From Piezodorus guildinii (Eukaryota > Arthropoda > Insecta > Hemiptera > Pentatomidae): 64,000 bases of DNA. The number at the start of each line of letters is the position of its first letter. The stretch's first letter is position 1. The stretch lies in assembly GCA_023052935.1 (NCBI GenBank), contig CM041294.1, positions 19,678,635 to 19,742,634 of the forward strand, written 5' to 3'. Positions 10,434 to 22,117 of the stretch are shown piece after piece. Both the position numbers and the translations under genes were made by a program. The notes beneath the pieces are model-generated. The model was not told the origin of the DNA. It saw only the letters and a program-made list of their open reading frames with translations, and did no database searches.

Positions 10434-10509
<76 letters not shown>
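10434..10509. repeat. (AT)n microsatellite, about 38 units
   Basis: An uninterrupted dinucleotide run. Open frames reading through it on both strands are artefacts. Confidence 0.97.
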
Positions 10510-10511
<2 letters not shown>

Positions 10512-10674
10512 GAAACATTAAGGATTTTTATTTTTCAAACCTTAACTTTGAGGAATATTATTCTGCATTATACATTTGTAAATACAATTCTTGCTAGATT
10601 TTTTAAAATTTTTACAGTGCTCATTGTATTGGTTAGGTTTAAATCATTCATCATATTTAAAAGTTCTTAAATTA

Positions 10675-11574
10675 TTGGGTTGATGCAAAATTAATGCAGG
10701 TCATCCTCTATTGCAATATCTTAATTCCAATTGTGTAAACAAAGCTAATCCTAACATTGATCATTATTATACCAAAACAAACCTTATCTAATACCCTCTC
10801 TTTCACCATGAATTTGTTTAGTAAAATCGTTTTGTTCAGTGTGTTCAAAGGTCTTGAATCGAAAATGTCAAAGTGCGATTTTCGTCAAATTTATTTTTAC
10901 GAATTTAAATTAGGGCGCAGCGCTGCGCAAACGGCTCGTAATATTAATGAAGTGTGGGGTCAGGGGGCTATTAATGAGTGCACGGTGCAGCGTTGGTTCC
11001 AGAAGTTTCGCAGAGGAGATTTCGACCTCGAAGACAAGGAAGGTCGGGGCCGTCATCTTGCTCTGGACAACGACCAGCTGAGGTCAAAAGTGGAAGAAGA
11101 CCCAACCAAAACCACACGAGAAATGGCGGCGGAACTCGAAACTCAAAAATTGCAACGTCTTTGCCCAGCATTGATGAATCGGAAGGGGCCGATCCTGCTC
11201 CACGATAACGCCAGACCACACGTTGCACAACCAACGCTTCGACGACTGCACGAGTTGGGCTACGAAGTTCTCCAACATCCGCCTTATTCACCTGACCTCT
11301 CTCCTACAGACTTCCACTTTTTCAGGCATCTGGACAACTTTTTGAGGGAGAAAAATTTTCAAAACCAGGACGACATTGAAAATTCTTTTCGTGATTTCAT
11401 TGAGTCCAGGGATTCGGATTTTTTTTCTAATGGAATAAGAAAGCTTGTTGAACGTTGGCAAAAGTGCATTGATTCAGATGGAAATTATTTTGATTAAATA
11501 TATATGGTTAAAGTAAAGATATGGCGTATTTACAATACCTACTAAAAACCTGCATTAATTTTGCATCAACCCAA
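10675..11574 (+). mobile_element. Mariner element, internally deleted, copy 1
   Basis: This 900-bp element has perfect 27-bp terminal inverted repeats (starting TTGGGTTGATGCAAAATT) and a TA duplication at 10673-10674 and 11575-11576. A full mariner is about 1.3 kb; roughly 0.4 kb of transposase is missing from the middle. It sits inside a family H right-end fragment (about 10610-10674 and 11577-11627). Confidence 0.92.
10865..11497 (+). CDS. Deleted mariner transposase (DNA-binding domain joined to C-terminal half)
   Basis: A 210-residue open frame starting MSKCDFR; a full-length DD34D mariner transposase has about 345. Residues 1 to about 93 keep the N-terminal helix-turn-helix pair (QTARNIN and TVQRWFQKFRRGD segments). 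The frame then jumps, in phase, from MAAEL to KLQRLCPAL. The deletion removes the block with the first catalytic Asp, which normally lies in a TCDEKW-type motif. The second (LLHDNARPH) and third (YSPDLSPTDFHFF) catalytic boxes remain. It cannot be a working transposase but could still bind the terminal repeats. An upstream in-frame ATG at 10757 would add 36 residues; MSKCDFR is the family's usual start. Confidence 0.85.
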   Translation: MSKCDFRQIYFYEFKLGRSAAQTARNINEVWGQGAINECTVQRWFQKFRRGDFDLEDKEGRGRHLALDNDQLRSKVEEDPTKTTREMAAELETQKLQRLCPALMNRKGPILLHDNARPHVAQPTLRRLHELGYEVLQHPPYSPDLSPTDFHFFRHLDNFLREKNFQNQDDIENSFRDFIESRDSDFFSNGIRKLVERWQKCIDSDGNYFD

Positions 11575-11576
11575 TA

Positions 11577-11627
11577 ATTTCAACAACGGAGGTAAGTGAA
11601 AGTCGTGTGTTGCGTGCGTCAAATTTT
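11577..11627 (+). repeat. Family H repeat, right-end piece beside mariner copy 1
   Basis: It contains GGTAAGTGAAAGTCGTGTGT and the terminal hairpin. With similar sequence just left of the mariner (about 10610-10674), it forms one H fragment that the mariner split. Confidence 0.7.
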
Positions 11628-12045
11628 AATTTAAGATTATAAGCGGTATATAAAACAGAAAACAACACCATACTGTTATGTACAAAGCCGAGATAAGACT
11701 ACGAAACCAGGACAGACAAAAGTCCCCCTTTCCCCTCTTCCCGAGAAGGGACAATTAATCACTCATCAAATTCAGTTATAAGAAGCCTGCCACTTTGGCC
11801 AATCTTCTTCAAAGCTCTCTTAAAGTCATTTATCAAGTTCAGCAGAATCCTCTTCTCTAGTAAACTGCATAGTTAATCCTAGAACAATCTGGAATATACT
11901 ACTCGTTGAAAATTTCATCATGAAATTATAGTGCCTCTTACTATGTTTCGGTGGCATAAAGGGAAATTAAGTATTTTTCTTATAATACACATTTATTTTT
12001 TAAATAGTACACATAAAAACACACTATTCACATAAAACATAGTTC
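11628..12045. other. Unassigned stretch
   Basis: AT-rich, with no coding frame or repeat recognised. Confidence 0.4.
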
Positions 12046-12059
12046 AGTGAGACATTGTT

Positions 12060-12341
12060 TGTTTATTTATTTAACGTCACTTTATGCTACTATGGCTAAT
12101 CGGACGATGCTACAGTGGGAGTCCTAAATTTTGCCTATCCAGGCTATATTAGGATAGGGATCTTTAACGAGTACCTGACATCGCACAGGCACGGGACCAC
12201 CTTTAAACGTCCCCACCGAAGGACGGCATAACTGAGGATTTTTTACTCCCATTAAAAAATCCTAGGGCTACCTGCGGGTTAGAACCCGTGACCTTTGGCA
12301 TAGGAGGCTGTTATGCTAACCAACCTGCTACAGATAACCCT
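12060..12341 (-). mobile_element. tRNA-headed SINE (SINE-1), minus strand
   Basis: On the minus strand it has a pol III head with an A-box-like GGTTAGCATAACAGCC and a B-box-like GGGTTCTAACCC. An internal block around GCCGTCC...GGACGTTTAAA and a (TAAA)n tail follow. It is flanked by an exact 14-bp duplication AGTGAGACATTGTT (12046-12059 and 12342-12355). Two further copies are at 19037 and 19545. The middle block resembles the conserved central domains of metazoan SINE superfamilies; which one is not resolved. Confidence 0.85.
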
Positions 12342-12355
12342 AGTGAGACATTGTT

Positions 12356-12856
12356 ATTATCGAGAATACTGAGGTTCTGATTCACCACATAATATAACTT
12401 AAAAGTACCTTTAGACATATCTGCATAATTGTTCCCTGGTTGACCCCCCCCCGACCCTCCGTCCGCGGCTGGACTTCCGATTCCTATACTATCCGGGCTA
12501 AGACTTCTCCCAGGTAAAGGGCTATCTCTCCCAAGCAGTGGAGAGGTGCATTTTTTTTCATGTCGCCCGGAAACTGCTTTATTTTGTACAATTCAAAAAT
12601 ATTTCTTGACCTCCCAGTATTCTTGATACATACCGCTCTATATAGGGTATAATCTTAGGACTGTTTACATATTCATTAGTAGAGATCAAATAAGTTTCCA
12701 TCGAACCCATGAAACCTGCCAATTCGGCCTTGCAAAGAAACAAAATAATGCTTTACCTGATCATAAAGTGGTAAGTAATTAACAGTGGCAAAGTCAAAAA
12801 ACTTTTTTAAAAACTGCAAGAATATATCAGAAAATCAAAATTTAATTAGGTGAATA
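12356..12856. other. Unassigned stretch with a short C-run block
   Basis: A run of nine C lies near 12443-12451, followed by about 90 bp of GC-richer DNA. No gene was recognised. Confidence 0.35.
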
Positions 12857-13600
12857 TCAGCCATTGAAGAATGGTGTCAAAACTGGAGAATCAAAATAAA
12901 TCCCATCAAAAGACCTTCACTCTACGTCGTAAACCTATGACTTCCTGCCCCACCGTATCCTTTAACAATATCCTACTTACTCCTGTTGAACAGATTCGGT
13001 ACTTAGGACTCCACCTCGACAAACGCCTAACATGGAATCCTCATACTAGACTGAAACGACAGGAAACTGCTCGTAGATACAGATTACTACAACACTTACT
13101 TGACAAACGCTCAAAACTTCCTACTTACTACAAAAAACTCATTTATATCACAATTATCAGGCCTATTTGGACCTATGGCATTGAGCTATCGGGGTCTACT
13201 AAACCATCGAATTCCTCTCGCATCCAATCCTTGCAGTCCAAAATCCTTTGTAAAATCCTCAATGCTCCTTACTTTGTTACTAATAAAATCATCCATAAAG
13301 AACTAATTATCCCATTATTTGAAGACTTGGCCCGTTACAGATATACCTCTTTCATTCCAAACTCCCTGCCCATTCAAACCCGCTTATCTGTGACCTCTCC
13401 TCCATATCAATGCCCGACAACCCACCGCGGCGCCTTAAAAGAAGATGGCCAAGAGACCTCCTAACATAAATTAGACATTGGAGTGCTACCAATGGGTAGT
13501 TTCTTCTCAGGACTACCATGTGTTCTAATCATATATAAAGCCTGTTTACTTGTTGTATTTATTTAATAAAGTTGTAAATTTCTTTAAATAAATAAATTTT
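12857..13600 (+). pseudogene. Jockey-B LINE, 3' fragment of ORF2
   Basis: The longest open piece (12871-13464) matches the C-terminal third of a Jockey RT. It shares LRRK, QIRYLGLHLDKRLTWNPHTR and the WTYGIEL segment with Jockey-A but is clearly a different family. A short deletion breaks the frame near 12897 and others follow near the end. The 3' UTR runs to an (AAAT)-rich tail near 13600 with an AATAAA signal. Other Jockey-B pieces lie at 22118, 26695, 26949, 37091 and 56545/58362. Confidence 0.8.
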
Positions 13601-16353
13601 AAAAAAGTAGGTGGTCTGATATTAAAATATAGTCAATACAGAAGTAAAATTATGACTGCGCACAGTGGAAAATATGACCGATTTAGGAGGACGAAATTCT
13701 GAAACTTGTACATATTTAACCTTTGGGGTCCCAGATTACGGAAAAAATATGAAAAAAAATATAAGAAATTTTTTTAAAAACTAATTGATTTCTTTTATTT
13801 TATTTTTTGTTGAGATATATTACAATTTGTTACAAAATGAACAATAATAATATTGATAAGAGACCACATTCATACTATATAATTAATTTCTAGACACGTT
13901 TAGCGAGCGCACATTGGTCAAACATGAAATTTATTCGCTAAAATCTAAAACTTCCCTACATTTTACGTTTTAAGTCCCAGAATACAGGAAAAATAATACA
14001 AAAAAAATCTAATCATGGCTCGGAGTTGCTGAAACCTGCTAATAGACGTATTTTATATCATTTAGGAAACTCTTAAAATTATAGATTTAAAACGTTTGAT
14101 TCGAAGTGTTGTGCCTGACAAAAAATATGTATCACCAAACATCGCAAAATTCTTTGTAATATTTAAAGACTAGAAGGATTGATGAAACAAATCCTTGGGA
14201 TAACTTGGGGGCATACATTTACAAATTGCTAAATGAACTCTACAGGTAGATTGCAATATATATTCAATAACGAGCGTCTAAATATAATGTCTTACCTGTC
14301 TCAGCAATGACCATTGTTAAATAAAAGCAAAAAGACTTTGTGCTAAACACACCTTGAACACAATAAATGGCTATTGAATAAAGATAATCTTAATGTTATT
14401 AGGCACTTGTGTGAACAGGAATGATTCACTCATTTTCTATTTATTTGTAAAAACGGTATGGCTGGAAATATTAGTATTAAGGGTCTTACCAACTAGTAAT
14501 AAAAAGGTAAAGCACGAGAAAATTACAAACTTTTAACTTGACTTTTATCTACCTAAATTGGAGATTTTGACCACTGTGAAGCGGTAAAAATATACTACGG
14601 CTTTTTAAATTATAAAAGGCTAAAGAATCCATAGCCTATTTATCAAAATTATTTATATAACATAATCAAATTATTTTTATATGAAATCCTTCAAAAGAGT
14701 ACGGCTTAAGATAGATTTCTGCAGTAATCTTTCTGTATATCAATTTTTTTTAAATACCGACCCAGAACTAAATTCGTAATTACAATTATCCGACATAAGC
14801 CAAAAGCTTTTTCCTAATCTTGGGAAATATGCATGCGCATCGTTAATAACTATACTCGTCACACGCGAATCACAATCATGTTATCGGATTTACAACTCCC
14901 GTCGATAAAAAATATGCGTACTCGCTGGCACAACTTTTCTTTTCTCTTACTCCTACTAGTGACAACCCAATAGTTCAAAAAATAGGCGATTACGACAAGA
15001 AAACCCTAAAACGTTACGTACATAAACGTACAAAATATGTACTACTAGGCTAATTTGAAAATGTAAAAAAGAAATAATATATTAGCATATAACCAAAATA
15101 TGTATTTGTATTGTTTTGTTTCCACTTAGTTATTTTTTTTTTTACTATAATATGTTTTGTTTTAATTGTTTTTTTCTAACTGTAATTATTTTGTTATTAC
15201 TGAAATTCTTTTTTTTCTTTTTTTTGTGTAGGTTTTTGTTTTCAGATTTTTCCTACTGTTCAAAAGTAACATGGGCTACAATTACCACTAACCCCTACTG
15301 TAAATATAACATAAAAGTAACATGTAATTGGTGCAATTACCACAACATGTATAAATTTTGAGGCAGGTGGCCGTTTGTAAAAATAGTACTGAAAAATAAA
15401 AATCTTAAAAAAAAAAAAAATCTTGGGAAAACTATATGCGAACATTTTTTGCTCGGAAAAATTGGTTTCAGGAAAGAATGATCTACGTTTGCAAATCATA
15501 TATTTGAAAAGTTAGAATATTGATAAGAATAATATTTTTTTATTAACTAACTCTAAATATTTTTGCCCAAATTTCTATTAAAGCATGGTAAGATCAATTT
15601 TTTTTTCCTTTCATTTTATGCACATGTTGAACTGATTGTAATTTCAGCCGTAATAAGTACCGTCTTTTATGCCTATACTTAATTTTTCGAAAAGATAAAA
15701 TTAAGAGCTTTGTGCAAACGGCATAATATTCCACTCGGAATATTAACGCAGCCTATAACAGAGTTCCTTTTTTATGATTCTCAATAAGATAAAACGTTTT
15801 ATGTGACTTTTTTTTTTATTTCAGCGGTTATATCAGGAACTTTTTTAAGATTTACGAAATCTTTACGACAGTTCAAAGTTTGAGATTAAAAAAAAAAATA
15901 AATGAATATGAAGGAATGCATATAAGTTAAAAAAATATTATTTGTATAAATAAAAAGGGATATATAGCAAGTTAATGATCTATTAAGAAAGAGAGTCTCA
16001 GGATTTATTAATTTTTATTTATATCTTAGTCATACGTGACGTAAAATCTTGGGAACAGTCAATTATTTTATTTTTTTATATATGAATTTCCAAACATTAA
16101 AATATATAATTTTAGCGTTATTTCATGAGAAATGATACAAAAGTGTCTGAGTGAAAGAAATATGTAACTAATACGGATTGCACATCAATCTCATTAGCGC
16201 AGCTGATATTAATTTCGTGTCTACGACTCAAAACCTGGTCTATCCTGACTTTTTTTAAGTATTTTAGTTCATTGTTAAATAGTATTACTTTAAATAGGGT
16301 AAGAATTTTTGGAATATTGGATTGGTAGATATATGGCTCATTTTCAAATAGTA
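13601..16353. other. 2.7 kb AT-rich stretch without recognisable genes
   Basis: There are many homopolymer T and A runs and no domain-bearing frame. Open frames at 15116-15361 (+) and 15260-15499 (-) are Phe/Leu-rich by-products of T-runs. No repeat shared with the rest of the window was noticed. Confidence 0.45.
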
Positions 16354-17252
16354 TTGGGTTGATGCAAAATTAATGCAGGTTTCCTCTATTGCAATATCTT
16401 AATTCCAATTGTGTAAACAAAGCTAATCCTAAAATTGATCATTATTATACCAAAACAAACCTTATCTAATACCCTCTCTTTCACCATGAATTTGTTTAGT
16501 AAAATCGTTTTGTTCAGTGTGTTCAAAGGTCTTGAATCGAAAATGTCAAAGTGCGATTTTCGTCAAATTTATTTTTACGAATTTAAATTAGGGCGCAGCG
16601 CTACGCAAACGGCTCGTAATATTAATGAAGTGTGGGGTCAGGGGGCTATTAATGAGTGCACGGTGCAGCGTTGGTTCCAGAAGTTTCGCAGAGGAGATTT
16701 CGACCTCGAAGACAAGGAAGGTCGGGGCCGTCATCTTGCTCTGGACAACGACCAGCTGAGGTCAAAAGTGGAAGAAGACCCAACCAAAACCACACGAGAA
16801 ATGGCGGCGGAACTCGGAACTCAAAAATTGCAACGCCTTTGCCCAGCATTGATGAATCGGAAGGGGCCGATCCTGCTCCACGATAACGCCAGACCACACG
16901 TTGCACAACCAACGCTTCGACGACTGCACGAGTTGGGCTACGAAGTTCTCCAACATCCGCCTTATTCACCTGACCTCTCTCCTACAGACTTCCACTTTTT
17001 CAGGCATCTTGACAACTTTTTGAGGGAGAAAAATTTTCAAAACCAGGACGACATTGAAAATTCTTTTCGTGATTTCATTGAGTCCAGGGATTCGGATTTT
17101 TTTTCTGGTGGAATAAGAAAGCTTGTTGAACGTTGGCAAAAGTGCATTGATTCAGATGGAAATTATTTTGATTAAATATATATGGTTAAAGTAAAGATAT
17201 GGCGTATTTACAATACCTGCTAAAAACCTGCATTAATTTTGCATCAACCCAA
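16354..17252 (+). mobile_element. Mariner element, internally deleted, copy 2
   Basis: An 899-bp sister of copy 1 (10675-11574) with about ten differences by eye. It has the same terminal repeats, the same internal deletion joint, and TA duplications at 16352-16353 and 17253-17254. The shared deletion shows that the deleted form itself has transposed. Confidence 0.92.
16543..17175 (+). CDS. Deleted mariner transposase, copy 2
   Basis: A 210-residue open frame like that of copy 1, with three differences seen: Ala to Thr in the first helix region, Glu to Gly at the deletion joint, and Asn to Gly near the C-terminus. The joint has the same phase and the first catalytic Asp is again missing. A frame staying open in two separately inserted copies may reflect youth rather than selection. 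Confidence 0.85.
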   Translation: MSKCDFRQIYFYEFKLGRSATQTARNINEVWGQGAINECTVQRWFQKFRRGDFDLEDKEGRGRHLALDNDQLRSKVEEDPTKTTREMAAELGTQKLQRLCPALMNRKGPILLHDNARPHVAQPTLRRLHELGYEVLQHPPYSPDLSPTDFHFFRHLDNFLREKNFQNQDDIENSFRDFIESRDSDFFSGGIRKLVERWQKCIDSDGNYFD

Positions 17253-17254
17253 TA

Positions 17255-18620
17255 TATATGAACTTTTAACTTTTTCTAAAATATTATATATTTGACTGAA
17301 CCAATATTGGTGTTCATCTTTGAGTGTTATATAGCAGGTTTCGGTAATTCTATCGTCTTGCATACTGATTATTTATTTTTTTTTTTTTTTTATACTGTTC
17401 AATACAAGTTCTAATACTTTAATGGGAGAATGACCGAGACTAAACTCCAGTCTACTAGTTCGAATATCAATAATTTGGTTTGGCTTCAAGTTGTTTGATA
17501 AGATTAAGGTAACTCTTAAAAAATGGGTTAAAATTAATTCTGAAACAAACTAAATCTCTTAAAAATGAGGGGATAATGCTTACAATATCAAAATTTCCGC
17601 GAAAAGAAGTACAATGATAAAAAATTATACTAAGAAAAAAAATTAAGCCTAAGACACCTTTCTAACTTTTTTTAAATTTATTTATTTATTTATTTTTTTT
17701 TTTATAGAGTTTTGGTTAATGTAAATGTTACGAGTTTGAGATATATTCCCAACACATGTCTTTAGTCGCGAAGCTGACTTAAAATAAATGTATTAGCAGG
17801 TATAAAATAATTAATAAAATGTTTTATCTATTTTGTTATATTCAGAAAATAATAGGGAAAGCTTGTAAAAAATATCATAAAAATTTTGAGCGAACTATTT
17901 AAAATTTTTGCGATTTTCAATGGATTCACACACTGTTAAAAATATTTTTTATTTGAAATGTTTTTACTAAAAGTTCTGCTCTCTGATAAAATCTGATGTA
18001 ACATAAATAAGCAATAGTAATATTATCAGAACTAGGATCAGCGATAAGGAAGTTAGCTAGTAGAGGAGTTAATCCTTGAAACATATCTTTATTAAAAACG
18101 AAAGGATCGAATATGAATTTAACGGACCATAATAAAACAGAATAGAAAATGCAATAAATAACAAATGTTGTTTATTGAAGAAACAGTGAAGTGCACAATT
18201 CCGTGACCTCTCCGATGCCCAAGAGATCAGCGATGCAGTGGGCTTTAAGCTTTTGTTTTTCAGCTTTATTTCCCCATCGTGTTCGGTGCTGGATTTCATT
18301 CGACGAGGGCACCATAAAAAAAAATATTACTCCACTTGAATACAGAGGGTAAAGTATATTTACGTTTTGGGGAGCAGCAAGAATGATCCGCAGCTTTCGT
18401 ATGTATTCACGAATCTCGGATAAAATGTCAGGAGATGTGGGAATATTTAATACAAAATATAGTTTTACTCTATCAATAAAGGTAGTTTGACGAATCGAGA
18501 TATATCAGATGAACTTTGCAACTGGGGTCACTTAGTAGATGAGCCTCACTTTATTAATACCATTATGATGGAACTAATATTAGTAATAAGATGAAGTTTT
18601 GTATAATTACTAATATTAAA
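17255..18620. other. AT-rich stretch without recognisable genes
   Basis: T-runs occur at about 17369-17390 and 17692-17704. 18160-18310 is less AT-rich and holds a 76-codon minus-strand frame (18069-18299) with no recognisable motif; it may be part of an unidentified SINE. Confidence 0.4.
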
Positions 18621-18623
18621 TAC

Positions 18624-18840
18624 AAGGCTGGCTGAGTTGGCTAGCGCGTGTGAACAGTCCGCTGGTTGTCCAGCAACGTATTTAGCGAATTGAAGTTGAA
18701 ATAATTTCGAGCTCAGGTCACGGTGTCCGGGGGGAGAGAGAGGGTTATAACTCGGCCTTAATCCCTCACCCTATCTCCCTGGCCCGAGAAACCAAAGTGT
18801 TTTATTAAAGCGTGTAAAATACTCACATAGACCTCTTCTG
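18624..18840 (+). mobile_element. tRNA-headed SINE-like element
   Basis: The head GGCTGAGTTGGCTAGCGCG is like a pol III A box, and a weak B-box-like AGCTCAGGTCACGG follows about 75 bp later. A GC-rich body ends near 18800. Only one copy is in the window, so the element is inferred from the head. Confidence 0.5.
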
Positions 18841-18887
18841 TCGTAATTACAAGGAAATTTGTAATAATTTCTGTTTATGACTTTAAA

Positions 18888-19035
18888 AAAATCATCTGGT
18901 GCGCTTAACACACGACTTTCACTTACCTCCGTTGTTATAATCAATTTAAGAATTTGTAAATACAGTAAAAGAGGAAAATAAATTGTTAAAAATTAAATAA
19001 ATAGAGTTTATATAGAGACATGGGAGTTTTAATAG
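18888..19035 (-). repeat. Family H repeat, right-end fragment (reverse)
   Basis: It starts with ATCTGGTGCGC and ACACACGACTTTCACTTACC, the reverse of the H right terminus, and runs about 150 bp inward to the SINE-1 copy at 19037. H-like sequence resumes beyond that SINE (about 19334-19370), so the SINE inserted into H. Confidence 0.7.
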
Positions 19036-19036
19036 A

Positions 19037-19333
19037 GAAATAGTATCACTTGTAGCTGGGTAGTTAGCATAACAGCCTCATATGCCATAGGTCACGGGTT
19101 CAAACCCGCACGTGGTCCTAGGATTTTTTAATGGGAGTAAAAAATTCTTAGTTATGCCGTTCTTTGGAGGGGACGTTAAAAGGTGTTTCTGAGCCTGTGT
19201 GATGTCAGGTACTCGTTAAAGATCCCTCTCCTGATAAAACCTAAATAGACCATATTTAGGACTCCCACTGTAGCCTCGTCTGATTAGCCATAGTAGCATA
19301 AAGTGATGTTAAAGAAATAAACAAACAAACAAA
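19037..19333 (+). mobile_element. SINE-1 copy, plus strand
   Basis: Head with GTTAGCATAACAGCC and GGGTTCAAACCC; central block with GGGGACGTTAAAAGG; tail AAATAAACAAACAAAC. The sequence on either side (around 19015 and 19335, GAGACATG) looks like a decayed duplication. Confidence 0.85.
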
Positions 19334-19544
19334 ATGGAGACATGTGTTTTATCTCTATATTTTTTTGGTATAATATTCTTATTTAAACTGTAATTTTGTT
19401 GAACTAAAATGATTTAAGAAATTTTGTTGAACTCAGATTCACGAAAAATAAAGAAAAATAAGAATTAATTAAGATCATTTCAATTAAACCTTCAAAACAA
19501 ATATGATTGGTTATAAAAAAAAAAAAAAAAAAAAAATTATAAAG

Positions 19545-19826
19545 GGATCACTTGTAGCTGGGTGGTTAGCATAACAGCCTCCTATGCCAAAGATCACGGG
19601 TTCAAACCCGCAGTTGGTCCTTGGATTTTTTAATCGGAGTAAAAAATCCTTAGATGTGCCGTCCTTCGGGGGGACGTTAAAAGGTGGTCCCGAGCCTGTG
19701 CGATGTCAGGTACTCGTTAAAGATCCCTATCCTAATAAAACCTGGATAGGCAAAATTTAGGACTCCCACTGTAGCATCGTCCGATTAGCCACAGTAGCAT
19801 AAAGTAGACGCTAAATAAATAAACAA
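19545..19826 (+). mobile_element. SINE-1 copy, plus strand
   Basis: Same family as 19037 and 12060, with a clean A-box-like and B-box-like head (GGTTAGCATAACAGCC; GGGTTCAAACCC) and tail AAATAAATAAAC. It lies only about 210 bp after the preceding copy, with an A22-23 run just upstream (about 19517-19539). Confidence 0.85.
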
Positions 19827-20586
19827 AATAATGATAAAAATATATAATATAAGAAGTAAAAGATCAATATTTGAAAAAAAACAATACTAAAAACATGATG
19901 AAAAAATGGTGATAAAGACCAGGTAATGGATGAAAAATCATTACATTATTTAAATACATATATTTTAGCAATAATTTTAAAAAATAAAAATGAAAGAAAA
20001 AAAGGAAGTAATATATTCTAGCTGAAGGATTATTTGTATTAATCAATAATAATTAATAATTTATTTGTTATTAATTATTTCTGTAACAACTCTGATAGAG
20101 AAAACTTTTCTTTTGTAGTAACAAAACGGCTATTAAATATATGACTGTTATATGAAGTAGGGAACTGGTGGATTTGATTGCCTTTGCATATCATTCAGGC
20201 CCTGTGGGTGATTTGATTGGGTGCCTAATACCTCAGCTGGCTAAATTGGGACCGTATTTACCAAGAGCATGTAACATTTGCAAATCACCAATTGAGTACC
20301 AATCAGATCCTGTTCCGAATATTTAATAGGGTCCAAGGATTTGCTTCTATGAAATTAATTAAATTATGAATACAAAAAGAAGTATATTTATTATTCAGAT
20401 TTTATATTATTATTTATTACTTATCACTTAAATTGCTTTCCATTTGAAGGAGATCAGATAGCTTAACAATATTTTTTACAAAAAATGTTTTTTTGAGGTT
20501 GATTATATGTTTCTAAATTAATTCATTTTTAATTTACTTTTTAAGATGGTATTATTTTTAAAATGATTCCTTTTTAATTGTTTATA
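19827..20586. other. AT-rich stretch without recognisable genes
   Basis: 20160-20340 contains the words GATTTGATTG (twice) and a partly inverted copy (CAAATCACCAATTGAGTACC), possibly an old MITE. Nothing else was seen. Confidence 0.35.
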
Positions 20587-21405
20587 ATTTTTACTTTCAC
20601 TTACTATATATACTAAGGGAAAGTATTGCGATCTCGAAAATTTTCGAATTCCAGTTTTCAACGGAAATACACAAGGACACCCTAATCCTGAGTCAGCAAC
20701 CTAGTCCCGCAAAAAGGTCTAGGGTGTATGTGTGTGTGTGCGTGGTAACTCCCGGGCGGAAACGAAACCTTTTTCATCAAAATGAGCTTACCAGAAGAGC
20801 CACTTTATACCATGCATTTTGCACCTTTTTTTCGATTTTCTCAAAAACGGTTCCGACGATTTTGATTAAACTCACTATATCTATGTAAAATTTATTAGGC
20901 TTTAACATCGTGCAAGATTCATTCTGATTAAAATAGTCTGACAGGGCTGAAGTGCCGATATTTTAATTTTGTAGATTCTATAAAAATAACCATATTATCT
21001 TGTTAGCATTGATAAATAACAGCTAAATATGTAAGTTGTGCGAATTTGAAAAACAACTAAAAGAGAAAACTGATAAATATATTTTTTTAATACAATTTTT
21101 TGTTTTTGAACATAAGAACAGTAATATACGTGTATTATATACCGTTTGAAAGCTAAAGATTTTAGAAAAAATATTATCTTATAGACAACTTTTAAAAGAT
21201 AATAGACAGTGACGAAATCCGATAAAACTAATGATTATTTTAAATAATTATATAATAGATTTTTAATAAAACACATATTTCTATAGAAATTCAATTTAAT
21301 TAGTTCTTTAATGGTTTCATTTTTAAATCTAACCGTATTTGAAAATTCTCTAATATTTATAAAAACGTAGTTTAGTGAAAGTCGTGTGTTTCCCGAACCA
21401 GATTT
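20587..21405 (+). repeat. Family H repeat, nearly full length
   Basis: Both ends are present: TTTTTACTTTCACTTAC on the left; AGTGAAAGTCGTGTGTTTCC and CCAGATTTTT on the right. About 80 bp shorter than the reference copy through small internal deletions. Confidence 0.8.
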
Positions 21406-21957
21406 TTTTTTTCACATTTACAACTCTATTCAATTTCAAAAAGTTCAAATTAAATTTAATCACATAATGCTTTAAAACATTTGTTCAATTGACTTTCTTT
21501 TTCTTTCTTTTTTTTCAAAATATGAGGGTAATACTACTTTAATTCTTTTCAACGAATAATATCTCGTTTTTTTTTTCAATTTAATTTTTTTTTTAGCGTC
21601 TTATTCTTATTGTATGTTACATATAACCAGTATTCCTCAGAAAATTTCAATGTGTGGAGACTTATTATTTTCTTAATGTTGTTAATAATACAATTTTCCT
21701 GATTTGTTGCCATTTTAGAAACTTGTCTTTTGCTGATTGTCTTAATTTTATCGTTTTAAAAACTCAATAATAGCATTCGTGAATAAATAGGCTGAGTCCA
21801 ATCAATTTTCATTTCTGAGGCCCATTCCATTAGATTTTACTTCTCCTAGTTATTATTGGGTGTCATAAAATGAACTCAAGATTTAATTTAATTACAAAAC
21901 CGCTCCATTCTTCTTTTTCTTTGTAAATTTAACTGCTGAGAGTTTTGATTTATTATA
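21406..21957. other. AT-rich stretch without recognisable genes
   Basis: T-runs only; nothing recognised. Confidence 0.4.
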
Positions 21958-22055
21958 GATGGATCGCCATTCGATCGAATAGCGTGTTTTAATTGTTGAA
22001 CAATATCTTCAAAATAATGAAGATCTTGTTACCGCAGTTCTAGAACTGTTCAGAT
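21958..22055 (+). pseudogene. N-terminal fragment of a Tc1/mariner-like transposase (helix-turn-helix)
   Basis: Translates as MDRHSIE, a stop, then RVLIVEQYLQNNEDLVTAVL. It matches the start of transposase-linked helix-turn-helix domains of the MDR-x-VEQR-x-x-IVEQY type (DUF4817-like, from family knowledge). It ends at about 22055, where family H sequence begins. Too short to classify further. Confidence 0.5.
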
Positions 22056-22117
22056 TGTTGTCATAAGTATGAAATTTCAGTTTAATAGGACTTTTCGTTT
22101 TCGCGCTGGAGTTACCA

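Noticed and set aside
10292..10670. Open frames of alternating Ile-Tyr across 10434-10509
   Set aside because: They are translations of an (AT)n microsatellite.
10971..11291. 106-codon minus-strand frame within the mariner (and its twin at 16649-16969)
   Set aside because: Antisense shadow of the transposase frame.
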